Shown here piece after piece: positions 7,487 to 18,500 of a stretch of 64,000 nt of DNA (its first letter is position 1; each line of letters begins with the position of its first letter). Source of the DNA: an uncultured Chlorobiaceae bacterium (GTDB lineage: Bacteria; Bacteroidota; Chlorobiia; Chlorobiales; Chlorobiaceae). Where the stretch lies: NCBI GenBank assembly GCA_903994365.1, contig CAJEXL010000009.1, positions 1 through 64,000 of the forward strand. The letters are read 5' to 3'. A program made the translations under genes and the position numbers. The notes under the pieces are model-generated. The model worked only from the letters and a program-made list of their open reading frames with translations, was not told the DNA's origin and searched no databases.

Positions 7487-8161
7487 ATGAAAGAGAGAGA
7501 AAAAGTTCTGAATCTCAGGCGTCGGGAGATGGTTGAAACGCTGAAACTCTATGGTATCGTTAATCATCGGGTGCTTAATGCTTTTCTGGAGGTTCCACGG
7601 CACCTTTTTTTTGATGCTGATGCTGTTGGTTCCGCCTATAACGATGGCGCTTATCCCGTCGGGTTCGGGCAAACCATTTCCCAGCCCTATACCGTGGCTT
7701 TTATGACAAGCCTTCTTGTTGAGCGTTGCTCTTCGGGCAAGGTGCTCGAAATCGGAACAGGATCAGGCTATCAAGCAGCAATTCTTGATGCTCTGGGATA
7801 TTCAGTTTATACTGTGGAACGTATTTTTGAACTCTATGAAAGGGCCGAAAAACTTTTTTCAAGGCTTAGGCTCAACATAACCTGCCGTTTTGGAGATGGA
7901 ACGCTTGGATGGATGGAAGAGGCCCCTTTCGACGGTATTGTGGTCACGGCAGGAGCTCCGAAGGAGCCCGGCTCGCTTTTGCAGCAGCTTGCTGAAAAGG
8001 GATGTATGGTTATACCTGTAGGGAACTCCGATTCACAGCAGATGACAGTTTTTCAGCGAAAGGGTAATGATTTCATAAAAGAGCGTTTTCAGCACTTTAC
8101 TTTTGTGCCGCTGATCGGCAAGGAAGGCTGGAACGACTCTGTTTTTTTACCACACTTTTAA
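7487..8161 (+). CDS. pcm: Protein-L-isoaspartate O-methyltransferase
   Basis: A 224-residue class I methyltransferase that repairs isoaspartyl residues in ageing proteins using SAM. The family motif GQTISQP (61-67) is followed by the SAM loop EIGTGSGYQ (88-96), then a F-D-G-I-V-V-T-A-G-A catalytic-fold segment. Length is standard. The ATG at 7487 (MKEREK) is preferred to a TTG-type start 33 bases upstream. The following chaperone gene starts 15 bases after the stop, so the two protein-quality genes are likely co-transcribed. Confidence 0.93.
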   Translation: MKEREKVLNLRRREMVETLKLYGIVNHRVLNAFLEVPRHLFFDADAVGSAYNDGAYPVGFGQTISQPYTVAFMTSLLVERCSSGKVLEIGTGSGYQAAILDALGYSVYTVERIFELYERAEKLFSRLRLNITCRFGDGTLGWMEEAPFDGIVVTAGAPKEPGSLLQQLAEKGCMVIPVGNSDSQQMTVFQRKGNDFIKERFQHFTFVPLIGKEGWNDSVFLPHF

Positions 8162-8176
8162 GAGAAGGGATGATTT

Positions 8177-10276
8177 ATGGCTGTAATGTCCAGCTTGCGG
8201 AATAAGACTCATATAATACTTTATACTCTTCTGGGATCCTTTCTTGCCCTCATTGTTTTTGAATGGGGTATGAATTTTACCGGATTTACCGGCAAGGCCA
8301 ATCTGGCAGGAAAGGTCAATGGCAAGTCAATTTCGTTGAATCAGTATGATGATGTCTATAAGGCACTTGCTGAAAATTTCAGAAGAGGCAATCCCGCTGC
8401 GGAGCTGACACCTGAAACGGAACTCGAACTTCATGAGCAGGCATGGAAAACGGTGGTTGACCAGACCTTGCTTGAGCAGCAGTTTGAGAAATTTGGTATT
8501 ACGCTTCAGGATCAGGAGGTAGTCGAGGCCTTTACCGGTACTAATCCTCCAACGGTGATTCGCCAGAATTTTTCTGATTCCACAGGGGCAATTGATCGTA
8601 AAAAATTGGAAAGCGCACGCAGTGATCCTCGAAACAAGGAGTTATGGTTGCAGCTTGAAAAAATTGTTCGCCAGGAGTTAAAGGTCAACAAGCTGATTCT
8701 CTCCCTTAAAACCCTTGCCCATGTTACGGAACCGGAGCTTGGTGAAATTGTGAACAGGCAGTTTACACGTTTTTCCGCCTCGTTTATTCCTTTTCCATTG
8801 AGCTTTGCAGGTGCCGATGCCAAATTTCCGGTAAAGGATGATGAAATAAAAAAATATTATGATGAGCATAAAGAGCTTTTCAAGCAGCTTCCATCACGCA
8901 AAGCCGATTATGTATTTTTCCCTTTGATACCATCATCGAAAGACAGCCTTGCGGTGCGTACTGAACTTGAAACGCTTCGGAGCGACTTTTCCAGCTCGCT
9001 CAACGATAATGACTTTGTGCAAAAGCAGAGTGATCGTCCTGCCGGTATTAATGTCACCTATACTCGTGCTGATTTTTCGCCACTGGCTGGCACGGCTATT
9101 TTTAATGCATCAAATCTCAATTCGGGAGCAATTGTTGGCCCAATTGCTGATCGTGGTGAGTTCAGGTTGCTGAAGATAAGGCAGCTCACCTCCGCTGCAC
9201 AGCCTGTAGCCCGAGCATCACATATTCTCCTCCGCTTCAATCCTGCAAGCAGGGATGAAATTCAGAGGGTTCGTGAGCTCTCCATTTTTCTTTACCAACA
9301 GCTTCAGGCCGGTCTCTCTTTTGAAGTGCTGGCTAAAAAATATTCTGCTGATACAGCAAGTGCCGTTAATGGAGGCGATGTTGGGTGGTTCAGCAAAGAG
9401 AGGATGGTTCCTGCCTTCTCTGCGGCGGTTTTCAGTGCTCGTCCCGGGTCGATTGTCGGGCCAGTGCAGACAGAGTTTGGTCTTCATATCATCAAAGTAA
9501 CAGGTTTTGACAAGAGTGCTGTGATCTGCTCAGAGGTTGTTCGCACTATCAGGCCCTCATCCGAAACGGTTGACAGTGAGCGTCGTCGTGCCATGGCTTT
9601 TCAGCTTAACGCCAAGGAGAATGGTTTCGACAAGAGCGCTGCAGGTGAAAAGCTGCGTATTGAAAAGAGTGGTGAATTTGGCAAGCGGACACCAATTGGC
9701 CAGATTGGTTACAGTGATAAAGTTGTTGCCTACGCATTCAAGGCTGGTGAAGGTGACCTTTCGGACGTGCTTGAAACCGAAAAAGGATTTTATGTCATGC
9801 GGTTGACCAGTAAAAATGATACCGGATATCGTCTGCTTGATCAGGAGTTGAAGAGGATGGTTACTGCGGAAATTGTACGGGAGAAGAGAGCCGCATCTTT
9901 GGAGAAAACCCTTGCAGTCATGGCAAAAGGAGCCGGTGTGACGATTGAAAAAATTGCATCCAATACAGGCGTACAGATTATTACATCCGACAGTATTCGG
10001 TGGAGCGATGGGGTTATTCCTGGCTACGGGGTTGACCGCTCTCTGGTGGAAGCTATATCAGGACTTGTTCCAGGCAAGCTTTCAGCGCCAGTGAAAACAA
10101 ATGACGGGTACGCTCTTGCCTTGCTGAAGGAGAAAACTTTTCCCGCTGGAATGAATCTGTCGGCTCAAAAAGCAGCCATCGACCAACAACTGCTGCGGGC
10201 AAAGCAGGAACAGCTTTTTGCTGAATATTTCACATCACTGCGTAAGAACTCGAAGATTGAGGATTCACGTCCCTGA
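8177..10276 (+). CDS. Membrane-anchored periplasmic peptidyl-prolyl isomerase (PpiD/SurA-like)
   Basis: A 699-residue protein with one N-terminal membrane anchor (about 12-30) and a SurA_N-type chaperone region (about 35-220). A clear parvulin (PPIC) domain spans roughly 345-445 (starting ASHILLRF, then GGDVGWF and FGLHIIKV), followed by a second, degraded parvulin-like segment near 497-545. The anchor plus internal rotamase domain is the PpiD architecture. It should help fold outer-membrane and periplasmic proteins leaving the Sec channel. An AGAAGGG ribosome site precedes the ATG. It follows pcm closely. Confidence 0.88.
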   Translation: MAVMSSLRNKTHIILYTLLGSFLALIVFEWGMNFTGFTGKANLAGKVNGKSISLNQYDDVYKALAENFRRGNPAAELTPETELELHEQAWKTVVDQTLLEQQFEKFGITLQDQEVVEAFTGTNPPTVIRQNFSDSTGAIDRKKLESARSDPRNKELWLQLEKIVRQELKVNKLILSLKTLAHVTEPELGEIVNRQFTRFSASFIPFPLSFAGADAKFPVKDDEIKKYYDEHKELFKQLPSRKADYVFFPLIPSSKDSLAVRTELETLRSDFSSSLNDNDFVQKQSDRPAGINVTYTRADFSPLAGTAIFNASNLNSGAIVGPIADRGEFRLLKIRQLTSAAQPVARASHILLRFNPASRDEIQRVRELSIFLYQQLQAGLSFEVLAKKYSADTASAVNGGDVGWFSKERMVPAFSAAVFSARPGSIVGPVQTEFGLHIIKVTGFDKSAVICSEVVRTIRPSSETVDSERRRAMAFQLNAKENGFDKSAAGEKLRIEKSGEFGKRTPIGQIGYSDKVVAYAFKAGEGDLSDVLETEKGFYVMRLTSKNDTGYRLLDQELKRMVTAEIVREKRAASLEKTLAVMAKGAGVTIEKIASNTGVQIITSDSIRWSDGVIPGYGVDRSLVEAISGLVPGKLSAPVKTNDGYALALLKEKTFPAGMNLSAQKAAIDQQLLRAKQEQLFAEYFTSLRKNSKIEDSRP

Positions 10277-10295
10277 GACTCAACCTCTCCTTTCA

Positions 10296-12074
10296 TTAAT
10301 GTGCAGTCTGGAAAGCTTCCAGGCTGGCCTTGATTGCGGCTGAGGTGTCAAGCCGGAGGCACTGCTTGGTCAGAGCTTCAGTTTCAGCTATGGTGTAGTG
10401 TGACACCAGTGATTTCAGGGTTGGGATATCCGAAATAACAACGCTGAATTTTCTTAGCCCGCACCCCAGGAGGAAGGGGAGGGCGAGAGGATCGGATCCC
10501 ATGTCTCCACAAATCATTACCTTGCAGTGATTTTTATTGGCAGTTGTTATAATCCTGTAGAGTTGCCGGATAATTGCAGGGTGGAATTTTTCAAAGAGAT
10601 CCTGCACAATGACGTTGTTTCTGTCAACAGCCAGGCTATACTGAGTGAGATCATTGGTTCCGATGCTGATAAAATTAGCACATCTCGTAATCTCTTCAAT
10701 CAGTTCCACTGCAGCCGGAATCTCTACCATCGCTCCGATCCTCGGCTTTTCAACCTCAGACTCCAACGCAAGCTCCGAGTAGTGTTTCTCGACAGATGCC
10801 CGGACATACCGAATCTCATCGAGCGACATGATCATGGGAATAAGGATATTAACATTACCAAGACGATTGGCCCTGATGATGGCCCTGACCTGCGCGTCAA
10901 GTATTTTTGGCAGATCAATCAATATTCTGATACCCCGCCATCCAAGGTTAGGATTTGGCTCCTTGACCGGAGAATAGATCAGTTTATCGCCACCGATATC
11001 AAACAGACGTATATCCAGAGGCATCGGCGCAATTGCTTCAGCCATCTCCTTGTAACAGGTATATTGTTCTGATTCGCTCGGCACTTTTGTTCCTTCGGTG
11101 AAGAGGTTTTCGCTTCTGAAGAGCCCGACTCCCTCAGCGCCGGCAGTTGTTATGGCGTGAACCTCCTCCTTGAAATCGATATTGGCATAAAAGGTGATTC
11201 TTACACCGCATTTTGTTGTTGCGGGTAGCTCAGCCGTTAATGAGGTATTCTCCTCATTTTTTTTCGCCTCCTCTTTTATTTTCAGGTATCGCTCGACGGT
11301 TTTTTCTTCAGGATGTATAATCACGGTTCCTGTATTTCCGTCGATAATCATCGGCATGCCGGTTGAGACCTTTTCAGAGATATTCCCGAGGCCGACAACG
11401 ATTGGAATTTTGAGTGACTTGCAAATTAAGGAGATATGCGAGGTTTTTCCACCTGAGTCCGTGACAAAGCCTTTGACATTGCTACGGCTCAAAAGGATGA
11501 TATCCGCAGGGGAGAGGCTGTCGGAGGAGACAATGACCCCTTCGGGTATCCATGAATGCAGTTTTCTGATGTGCAGGTTTCTGATGATCCGATTTTTTAT
11601 ATCGTGAAAATCATCAGCCCGATCCTGGAAAATCAGGCTATCGGAATTTTTAAAATTTTGAAGATAACGATCAAATTCTTCAGCAATGACGAGATGTGCT
11701 CCTTTACGTTCCGACCGTATCCGATTGCTGATGGTGTCGATCAGTATCGGGTCGTGCAGCATCATGATTTGAGCCTGAAAGAGATTAGAATAGCTCTTTC
11801 CAAGTTTTCTGATGGTGAGCTGCTCAATTTTCTTCAGCTCATGTTCTGATCGGTTCAAGGCTGTGAGAAATCTTTCGATCTCTTCGCTGATGTTTTTGTC
11901 GTTCAGCTCCCTGACTTCATGATTGCTCTCCTCCCTGATGAACGCATAGCACTCACCGATAGTAATGCCTCTTGAACCGCCAATTCCTTGATAGGTTGCC
12001 TCTTTCCCGTCATGGGTTGGCTCTGGTCTTGTGCTCCTGCTTCCAAAGCTCATTGGTTGTTTTTCGTCTTGCAT
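10296..12074 (-). CDS. ptsI: PEP-dependent phosphotransferase enzyme I
   Basis: A 592-residue enzyme I of the sugar phosphotransferase system, which takes phosphate from PEP and passes it to HPr. The swivelling domain carries the phospho-histidine H213 in GGKTSH. The C-terminal TIM barrel has GVGLFRSENLF, NPNLGWRGIR and the late catalytic CGDMGSD. About 25 extra residues precede the usual start. It is the last gene of the run rfaE2-tamB-coaBC-udg-dnaB-ptsI, nine bases after dnaB. No HPr or sugar permease gene is in the window, so a regulatory role rather than sugar uptake is plausible but unproven. Confidence 0.92.
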   Translation of the reverse strand: MQDEKQPMSFGSRSTRPEPTHDGKEATYQGIGGSRGITIGECYAFIREESNHEVRELNDKNISEEIERFLTALNRSEHELKKIEQLTIRKLGKSYSNLFQAQIMMLHDPILIDTISNRIRSERKGAHLVIAEEFDRYLQNFKNSDSLIFQDRADDFHDIKNRIIRNLHIRKLHSWIPEGVIVSSDSLSPADIILLSRSNVKGFVTDSGGKTSHISLICKSLKIPIVVGLGNISEKVSTGMPMIIDGNTGTVIIHPEEKTVERYLKIKEEAKKNEENTSLTAELPATTKCGVRITFYANIDFKEEVHAITTAGAEGVGLFRSENLFTEGTKVPSESEQYTCYKEMAEAIAPMPLDIRLFDIGGDKLIYSPVKEPNPNLGWRGIRILIDLPKILDAQVRAIIRANRLGNVNILIPMIMSLDEIRYVRASVEKHYSELALESEVEKPRIGAMVEIPAAVELIEEITRCANFISIGTNDLTQYSLAVDRNNVIVQDLFEKFHPAIIRQLYRIITTANKNHCKVMICGDMGSDPLALPFLLGCGLRKFSVVISDIPTLKSLVSHYTIAETEALTKQCLRLDTSAAIKASLEAFQTAH

Positions 12075-12083
12075 AATAATGAG

Positions 12084-13607
12084 TTAAAATGGTGCGTCGT
12101 CATGAGCGAGAAATGTGCTGCTTTTTGGTTTTTCTGTATCCGCCAGGGCAGGAAAATGGTGCTCTTGTTCATGGGAGGATCCGGGCTCTTCATGGCTGGT
12201 AATATACGCATTTGCTGTCGACTGAAAACGTCCGTAGTTTTTAAGGAAGAGTAGTCGTATATCCCCGATCGGGCCGTTTCTCTGCTTTCCGATGACAATT
12301 TCAACAATATCTTTTGTGGATGAACCGTCTTCGAATGTTGTTTTGCCGTACATCTCTGGCCTGGAGAGGAACATGACCACATCGGCATCCTGTTCTATTG
12401 AGCCAGACTCCCTGAGGTCACTGAGTTGTGGCCTGCGGTCTCCCGATCGCTGTTCGACCGAACGGTTAAGCTGAGCCAGGGCTATGACCGGAATATTCAG
12501 CTCCTTTGCAAGAGCTTTCAGTGATCGGGATATCTGTGCGATCTCCTGCTCACGGTTTGTTCTGCCATCCCTGACTGGTGTCACCAACTGGAGGTAATCG
12601 ACGACAAGCATGCCAATGTTGTGCTCCTGCTTCATTCGTCGGGTTTTGGCAGCAAGCTCCATAATGGAGATGCCTGGTGTATCGTCAATAAAGAGCTTGG
12701 CTTCATTGAGCTTGTCCATGCTGTTGATAATCCTGCCCATCATTTCAGGAGTTATACGGCCAGTTCGGACAAGCTGTGACTCAACGTAAGCTTCAGCGCA
12801 CATGAGCCTTATGGCCAACTGCACCTCTGCCATTTCAAGGCTGAAAAAGAGAACCGGAGTATCGAAATCCACAGCGGCATTGCGGGCAACAGCAAGCGCC
12901 AGTGCTGTTTTACCGGCGGAAGGCCTTGCTGCAATAATAATCATGTCGGAGGGTTGAAATCCGGCCGTAAGCTGATCAAGTTCGGAGAATCCAGAACCGA
13001 CACCGGTCACCGATGATTGCGATGCTCTCAGGCTTTCCAGCATCCGTATGCCGTTTTTGACAAGCTCTTTGATTAACGAAGCTTTCTTTTTTATGCCAGC
13101 CTGGGAGATATTGAAAAACTGCTGTGAAGCGTGTTCTACAAGATCAAAAATGTCCATTGAGGAGCTGTAGGCTGCGCCGGAAATTTTTGCCGATATGGAG
13201 ATCATCCGTCGGTAGAGGTATTTCTCTTTTGCCAGACGAGCATAGTACTCGATATTTGCAGCACTGATCACTTTGCCAGAAAGTTCAGCAAGGTAATGTC
13301 TGCCGCCGACAGGTTCAAGCTCGTTCATTTTCAGAAGCTCTTCGCTGACGGTGATAATGTCAATAGCCTGCCGTTTATGATAGAGCTGCATCATCGCCTT
13401 GAAGATGATTTGGTGTCGCCGCTCATAAAAGACCTCTTCGCCGTTGTCGCCAAAAATCTGAATGACCTGTTCAATAGGGTCATCTTCAAGCAGAATACAG
13501 GCAAGAACCTCCTGTTCAATTTCAGTTGAATAGGGTGGGACTCGGCTCTCTTGACTGAAATCAATATCCTTACTAAAATCTATGGCAACAGGTGCTTTTT
13601 TGATCAT
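12084..13607 (-). CDS. dnaB: Replicative DNA helicase DnaB
   Basis: A 507-residue hexameric helicase for fork unwinding. The N-terminal primase-binding domain is about 25-130, and the RecA-like motor carries Walker A ARPSAGKT (227-234) and the DYLQLV Walker B strand. No intein is present at the Walker A site, where other DnaB proteins often carry one. The C-terminal tail after about 455 is polar and variable. The start ATG overlaps the stop of the upstream udg gene by four bases, so the two are translationally coupled. Confidence 0.95.
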   Translation of the reverse strand: MIKKAPVAIDFSKDIDFSQESRVPPYSTEIEQEVLACILLEDDPIEQVIQIFGDNGEEVFYERRHQIIFKAMMQLYHKRQAIDIITVSEELLKMNELEPVGGRHYLAELSGKVISAANIEYYARLAKEKYLYRRMISISAKISGAAYSSSMDIFDLVEHASQQFFNISQAGIKKKASLIKELVKNGIRMLESLRASQSSVTGVGSGFSELDQLTAGFQPSDMIIIAARPSAGKTALALAVARNAAVDFDTPVLFFSLEMAEVQLAIRLMCAEAYVESQLVRTGRITPEMMGRIINSMDKLNEAKLFIDDTPGISIMELAAKTRRMKQEHNIGMLVVDYLQLVTPVRDGRTNREQEIAQISRSLKALAKELNIPVIALAQLNRSVEQRSGDRRPQLSDLRESGSIEQDADVVMFLSRPEMYGKTTFEDGSSTKDIVEIVIGKQRNGPIGDIRLLFLKNYGRFQSTANAYITSHEEPGSSHEQEHHFPALADTEKPKSSTFLAHDDAPF

Positions 13608-14260
13608 TCGTTAACTCTCTTTTCAGTCAGTTTCTCTTCGTCGCAGATTGTTGCGTAGTGACTCATCATAACCTGAATATCTTCCCAGCACCCACTTTTC
13701 CAGTTTGGATTGCGCAGCAGGGCCGCAGGATGATAGGTAATAAAACAGTCGTATCCTTTCCATTGTATCAATTTTCCTCTCATGGTGCCGAGTGACAATG
13801 TATTGCCAAGAATAGTGTTGGCAGCAACTTTTCCAAGCATCAGGATAACCTTTGGCTTGATAATCTGGAGTTGCTGGAGTAACCAGGGCATACAGCTCGT
13901 GATTTCATCGCTGAGAGGGTTCCTGTTGCCGGGTGGACGACATTTCAGGATGTTGCAGATATAAACCTCTTCGCGTCTGAAGCTGGCAGCCAGAAGAATT
14001 TTATCGAGGAGTTGACCTGATCGTCCAACAAAAGGCCTGCCTGAAGCATCCTCTTCCGCTCCCGGAGCCTCTCCGATAACGACCAGATGTGCCGAAGGGT
14101 TGCCTTCACCAAACACAAAATTCAACCTGCTTTCGGCCAGCATGCATTTGCTGCACGTTTTTGCTGTATCAAAGAGGAGTGCCAGTTCTTCAGATGTCGA
14201 GGCCGAACCCTTTACTGAAGGTGTACTCTGTTCAGGTTTATCGAATAAAAAACCTTGCAT
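13604..14260 (-). CDS. Uracil-DNA glycosylase, family 4 (4Fe-4S)
   Basis: A 218-residue type 4 uracil-DNA glycosylase that removes uracil from DNA to start base excision repair. Four cysteines that should bind the 4Fe-4S cluster are at about 36, 39, 107 and 123. The active-site motifs are GEAPGAEED (63-71) and HPAALLRNP (177-185). A 30-residue N-terminal linker precedes the fold. It is coupled to dnaB downstream and lies 22 bases after coaBC, so repair and replication genes share a transcript. Confidence 0.92.
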   Translation of the reverse strand: MQGFLFDKPEQSTPSVKGSASTSEELALLFDTAKTCSKCMLAESRLNFVFGEGNPSAHLVVIGEAPGAEEDASGRPFVGRSGQLLDKILLAASFRREEVYICNILKCRPPGNRNPLSDEITSCMPWLLQQLQIIKPKVILMLGKVAANTILGNTLSLGTMRGKLIQWKGYDCFITYHPAALLRNPNWKSGCWEDIQVMMSHYATICDEEKLTEKRVNE

Positions 14261-14282
14261 GAAAATTGTGTGTTTTCAGGGG

Positions 14283-15512
14283 TTACTGCCGATTTTCGGG
14301 CAAGAGCCTTTCAATGGCATCAAGAAGCTTGCCTGCGGCTTCCTCTTTGGTCAATTGCGGGAGTTCTGTTGTTATTCCATTGCGTTGAATGAGTGTAAGA
14401 ATATTTGTGTCAACATCAAAACCCGCAGTTTTACGATCAAAAAAATTAAATGCAATCAGATCAAGATTTTTTGAGAGCAGTTTTTTTCGGGCATTTTCAA
14501 GGCCGGTTTCTGTTTCCAGCGCAAACCCTATGGCAAGCTGGCCGCCAGTTTTTTGTGCACCGAATTCCGCAAGAATATCTGGATTTTTAACAAGAGCAAG
14601 CTCAATCTTTTCCGCTTCTTTTTTCATTTTCCCTTCATGAGGAGCTGCCGGCCGATAATCGGAAACGGCGGCTGCGCTGATAAAGAGGCTGCAACTTTTG
14701 AAAAAGCCCTGAGCCATCGCATACATCTCCTCTGCACTTTCAACATCGAGACGTTCTATCCCGGGTGGTGTTTCCAGATGAACCGGGCCAGTAATGAGCG
14801 TCACCTTTGCTCCGCGTTTTGCTGCAACACGGGCAATTGCAAAACCCATTTTACCCGAAGAGTAGTTCGAGATAAACCGTACACCATCAATTTTTTCCCG
14901 TGTGGGGCCTGCCGTTATCACGACCGATTTACCCGATAGCGGGGAGTGTTGCGACATTGCCAGAAAAGCCTCGTCAAGAGAGGTAACAATGGACTCCGGC
15001 TCAGGCATACGACCAAGTCCGCATTGGCCAGAGGCAAGTTCTCCGCTGTCAGGAGCGATAATGGTGCATCCCTGTGAGGAGAGAGTTTTGAGATTTCTCT
15101 GAACAGAAGGGGAGAGGAACATCTGGCCATCCATGGAGGGAAAGATAAGCGTCGGTTTGCCTGGTCGCAGCGTAATAAAGCAGGTGGTGAGCATGTCGTC
15201 GCAAAGCCCGGCAGAGAGCTTCGCCAGTGTATGTGCCGTCGCAGGTGCAATCACAAGGGCATCAGCCCATTCGCCAAGGGAGATGTGGCTTGTATAGTCT
15301 GTGTTTCTGGTATCAGTTGATGGAAATATTGTTCGATACACCGGTTCACCGGAAACGGTAGCCAGTGCCAGTTCACTGACAAATCGGGAACCGCCCTCAC
15401 TAAGTGCAACCTTGACGTTTGCGCCTCTTTTTTTTAACAGCCTCACCAATTGCGGTGTTTTATAGGCCGCAATGCCTCCGCTGATACCGATGATGATATT
15501 TTTTCCTCTCAA
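14283..15512 (-). CDS. coaBC: Bifunctional phosphopantothenoylcysteine decarboxylase / synthetase
   Basis: A 409-residue fused CoaBC, performing two steps of coenzyme A synthesis. The N-terminal half is the FMN-dependent decarboxylase (GISGGIAAYK at 8-17, active-site histidine in the TSHIS segment, and the SGQCGLGRMPEP cysteine loop near 160). The C-terminal half is the CTP-dependent synthetase (ITAGPTREKID, then NYSSGKMG). Length is standard. It lies within the tamB to ptsI run. Confidence 0.95.
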   Translation of the reverse strand: MRGKNIIIGISGGIAAYKTPQLVRLLKKRGANVKVALSEGGSRFVSELALATVSGEPVYRTIFPSTDTRNTDYTSHISLGEWADALVIAPATAHTLAKLSAGLCDDMLTTCFITLRPGKPTLIFPSMDGQMFLSPSVQRNLKTLSSQGCTIIAPDSGELASGQCGLGRMPEPESIVTSLDEAFLAMSQHSPLSGKSVVITAGPTREKIDGVRFISNYSSGKMGFAIARVAAKRGAKVTLITGPVHLETPPGIERLDVESAEEMYAMAQGFFKSCSLFISAAAVSDYRPAAPHEGKMKKEAEKIELALVKNPDILAEFGAQKTGGQLAIGFALETETGLENARKKLLSKNLDLIAFNFFDRKTAGFDVDTNILTLIQRNGITTELPQLTKEEAAGKLLDAIERLLPENRQ

Positions 15513-15573
15513 AACGTGATTTCCTTATTTATTGCTGAGTTGTTCCGAGGCAATTTACAAAAACTGTAATGAT

Positions 15574-18500
15574 TTATCTCTTCTTGTCGGATGAAGGGAT
15601 GAAGCGTTTCCAGAACTCTTCCCATGAGTGGAATCGCTCTTTGTATGAGAGGCTGATGCCCAAGGTTTCTGATGGTTTCTGGAGATTGGAGCTGTACGTG
15701 GAAATTCCGTTTTGCCCAAAAGAACGGGACGCTTCGAAGTATACTTTCGGAGTAATCCGGTATTCAAGTTTTTGAGCGGTACCGTAGTAATCGGATAAGG
15801 CGGCGCCACCCAGGTCGGGAGAGCTTCCTGTGCCGATAAAGCGGACTTTTCCCCTGGTACCCGGGACACTGAGTGCAAAATAAAGATCAAGCCCACTCAG
15901 TGTGCCGCTATTATTGACACCTACGTTGACATTAAAGCTCTCAAGCCCGCCGATATCCTGAATAACTCTGGATATTCTGGAAGAGAGAATACCTGTGCCA
16001 GCAGAAAATCCTGCGCTTGATACTGCTATATTGGTGAGCTGGCCGCTGCTTCCAGGTCGGGCATACCACTGTTTGGCAAGGAGCATGGAGATAACGTTCA
16101 GCTCCGCATAGGGGTCAATCTGGCTCGAATATCTTCCGATCATATTCACTGATGCGTAAGGTTGGCTCTGTTCATTCAGGTAATAACCCATGGTAACCTG
16201 AGGGTTATTAAGGGATCCTGTTATGGCAAGGAGCATATTTACCTGATCCCGGTCACCATTCTGCTGGTTTGAAGCATTCACGTATTTGCTTCCGTAAAGG
16301 TTATCCATGACACCACTACGAATATCAACATTGTTCCAGGTGATTGTTCCTCCATCCTGCAAATCAAAGTTGGAGTTGGAAAATTTATATTTTCCGTCAA
16401 TAATGTTGACCGATCCAAACAGGCGATATTGCTGATTGTTCTTGTTCACTATCAGAGAGAGATTGTTGATTGTTGTTTCAAGTTGTTCGCCTCTGTTGCT
16501 ATCAAAAACCATGGTATATTTGAGCGGTTCGGCACTGCTCAGCTTTAATTGTTGAATCTGCAGAATATCGATAAGTGAGTGATAAAACTCTGCTGGTTTT
16601 GTTTGTGTTCTATCGTTTTCGGAATTTTGAGTGATAACAGCCTTATTGTAACGGGGAATAATTTCGATAAACTTGTCGGCACCGACATATTTCGCACTCT
16701 CATTTGCGCCCGATCGGTAAAGAGAAAAATCAGCGGCATCAATTCTCATCTCTCCCTCAACAACAGGTGCCGAGAGTTTGCCGTGAACATGAATGTTGCT
16801 TGTCGTCCCTGTAATGCGTCCGTACGAGGTTTCATCCTGATTGTCTTTTTTATCAAATAACAGCAACTTTTCCGTCCTGGCTGAAAGTGAGAGTGCCGTG
16901 GGTTTTAGTTTTTCAAGCGTCACAACTCCATTGATGACCCCACGACCCTGCATGGTATCGCTGATGGTTATCTCCCGCAGTTCAATCCCATTTTCTGTTG
17001 CATGGACATCTCCATCGAGCAGGTAAGAGACCTGTGTCGGTTCAATTTTAATTTTCGTATGACGCAGGCGACTGATCATGGAGATGTATGGTTTGGATAC
17101 GCTCCCCTGGATTTGAAGTGTTGTCGGCATAACGCCTTCGACGGAGGAAAATATCGGGAACAGGAGTTCAATAAACCTGGCAGAAAGGTTGTCAGAACGG
17201 AACGATGCGTTTATGGGTTGTTGTCCCGTTGTATTGAATTGCAGGGGAAAGTAGCTGATAACAACCGGAATTGTTCCATTTCCATCAAAAGCGCTGATTG
17301 CTGTAATGCTCTTTTCTGAAATTGTTTCCGGCAGTGGGCCGCTGCTGTGTATCTCAAAATGAAGTTGATTTCCGTTGTGAACTCCGCTCCCTCTTATGTC
17401 TCCAATAGTCAACTTGTCAAAACGGATATTCTCTCCGGTGATGTTGAATGAGCTGGTTTTTGACCCTGGCTCCCCGCTGACCTTCAAAGAGCCATTGAAG
17501 CTTCCTGAAATTTTTTCGAGAGAGGCATTCGGAGCAAACCGATTCAGTTCGTTGATATCAAAATTGTTCAAGGTGCACAGAAAATTGCCGGGGAGGGAAT
17601 TGCTGAGTTCTCCGTCGAATATCGCCTGTTGTACTCCCTTTGTTATCGTGAAACGGTTAAACTTTGCCGATGTTTTCCCCACCATAACATTTGAGTTATC
17701 TGCTGTTCGCCATATTCCGGAAGCCTCTTTCAATGAGAGCTGTTTAAAGAGAAGTTCATAGTTGTTATTACTTTTTGTTGCTGTAAATTTCACCGTCAAG
17801 TTCTGTGCTGGAGCGGGTAATGCCAGGTCAACAGCAGCTTCAAGATGTGCTGGAGAATAGATGGCTGAAAAAAGAGCATTACCGGCGTTTATGCCTGCAA
17901 CAGTAATCGATTCAGCCTTGCCTGATACCGAAGCTTGGGGTATTCCAAGGTTGTTGCACTCTAATCCGATCTCCATGGAGACGTTGCCTAGAACAAAATC
18001 ATTCTGTGCGCGCAAGTTTGAAAGATCAATAAGAGTGTTTATCGAACATTGTCCGTTTTTGTATACAACCCGTCCCTCTGCCCTGCCTTGCAGAGCAACT
18101 TTTTGTACTGGCCACAAAAGTACCAAAGGTGAAATATCTTTGACGATAATTCGGTAATCTATGCTGAATGGTCTCTTGAGACTATTTTCGGATATGAGCG
18201 GAGCAGCAATTGTTGTGGACCAGATATTTTGTGCGGCTATTTCTCGCATAATGCCTGAACCGGCAAATTGGCCAGCATAAATCAGCTCTTCAAACGAGTA
18301 ATCTCCCTCAGCAGTAACATCAATAAAATTGCTGCTTATCTTTGCACGTGAAGATGTTGCATTCTGTACAATTTCAAACGAGGCTATGGATTGCTCCGTC
18401 AGCTCAAATCTATTGATCAAAGAGGGCGAGAATTGTATAAATGCGGCAATATTCAGCATTTTTGGATTAAACCCCGAACCTTGTAGTCTAAAAACCCCGT

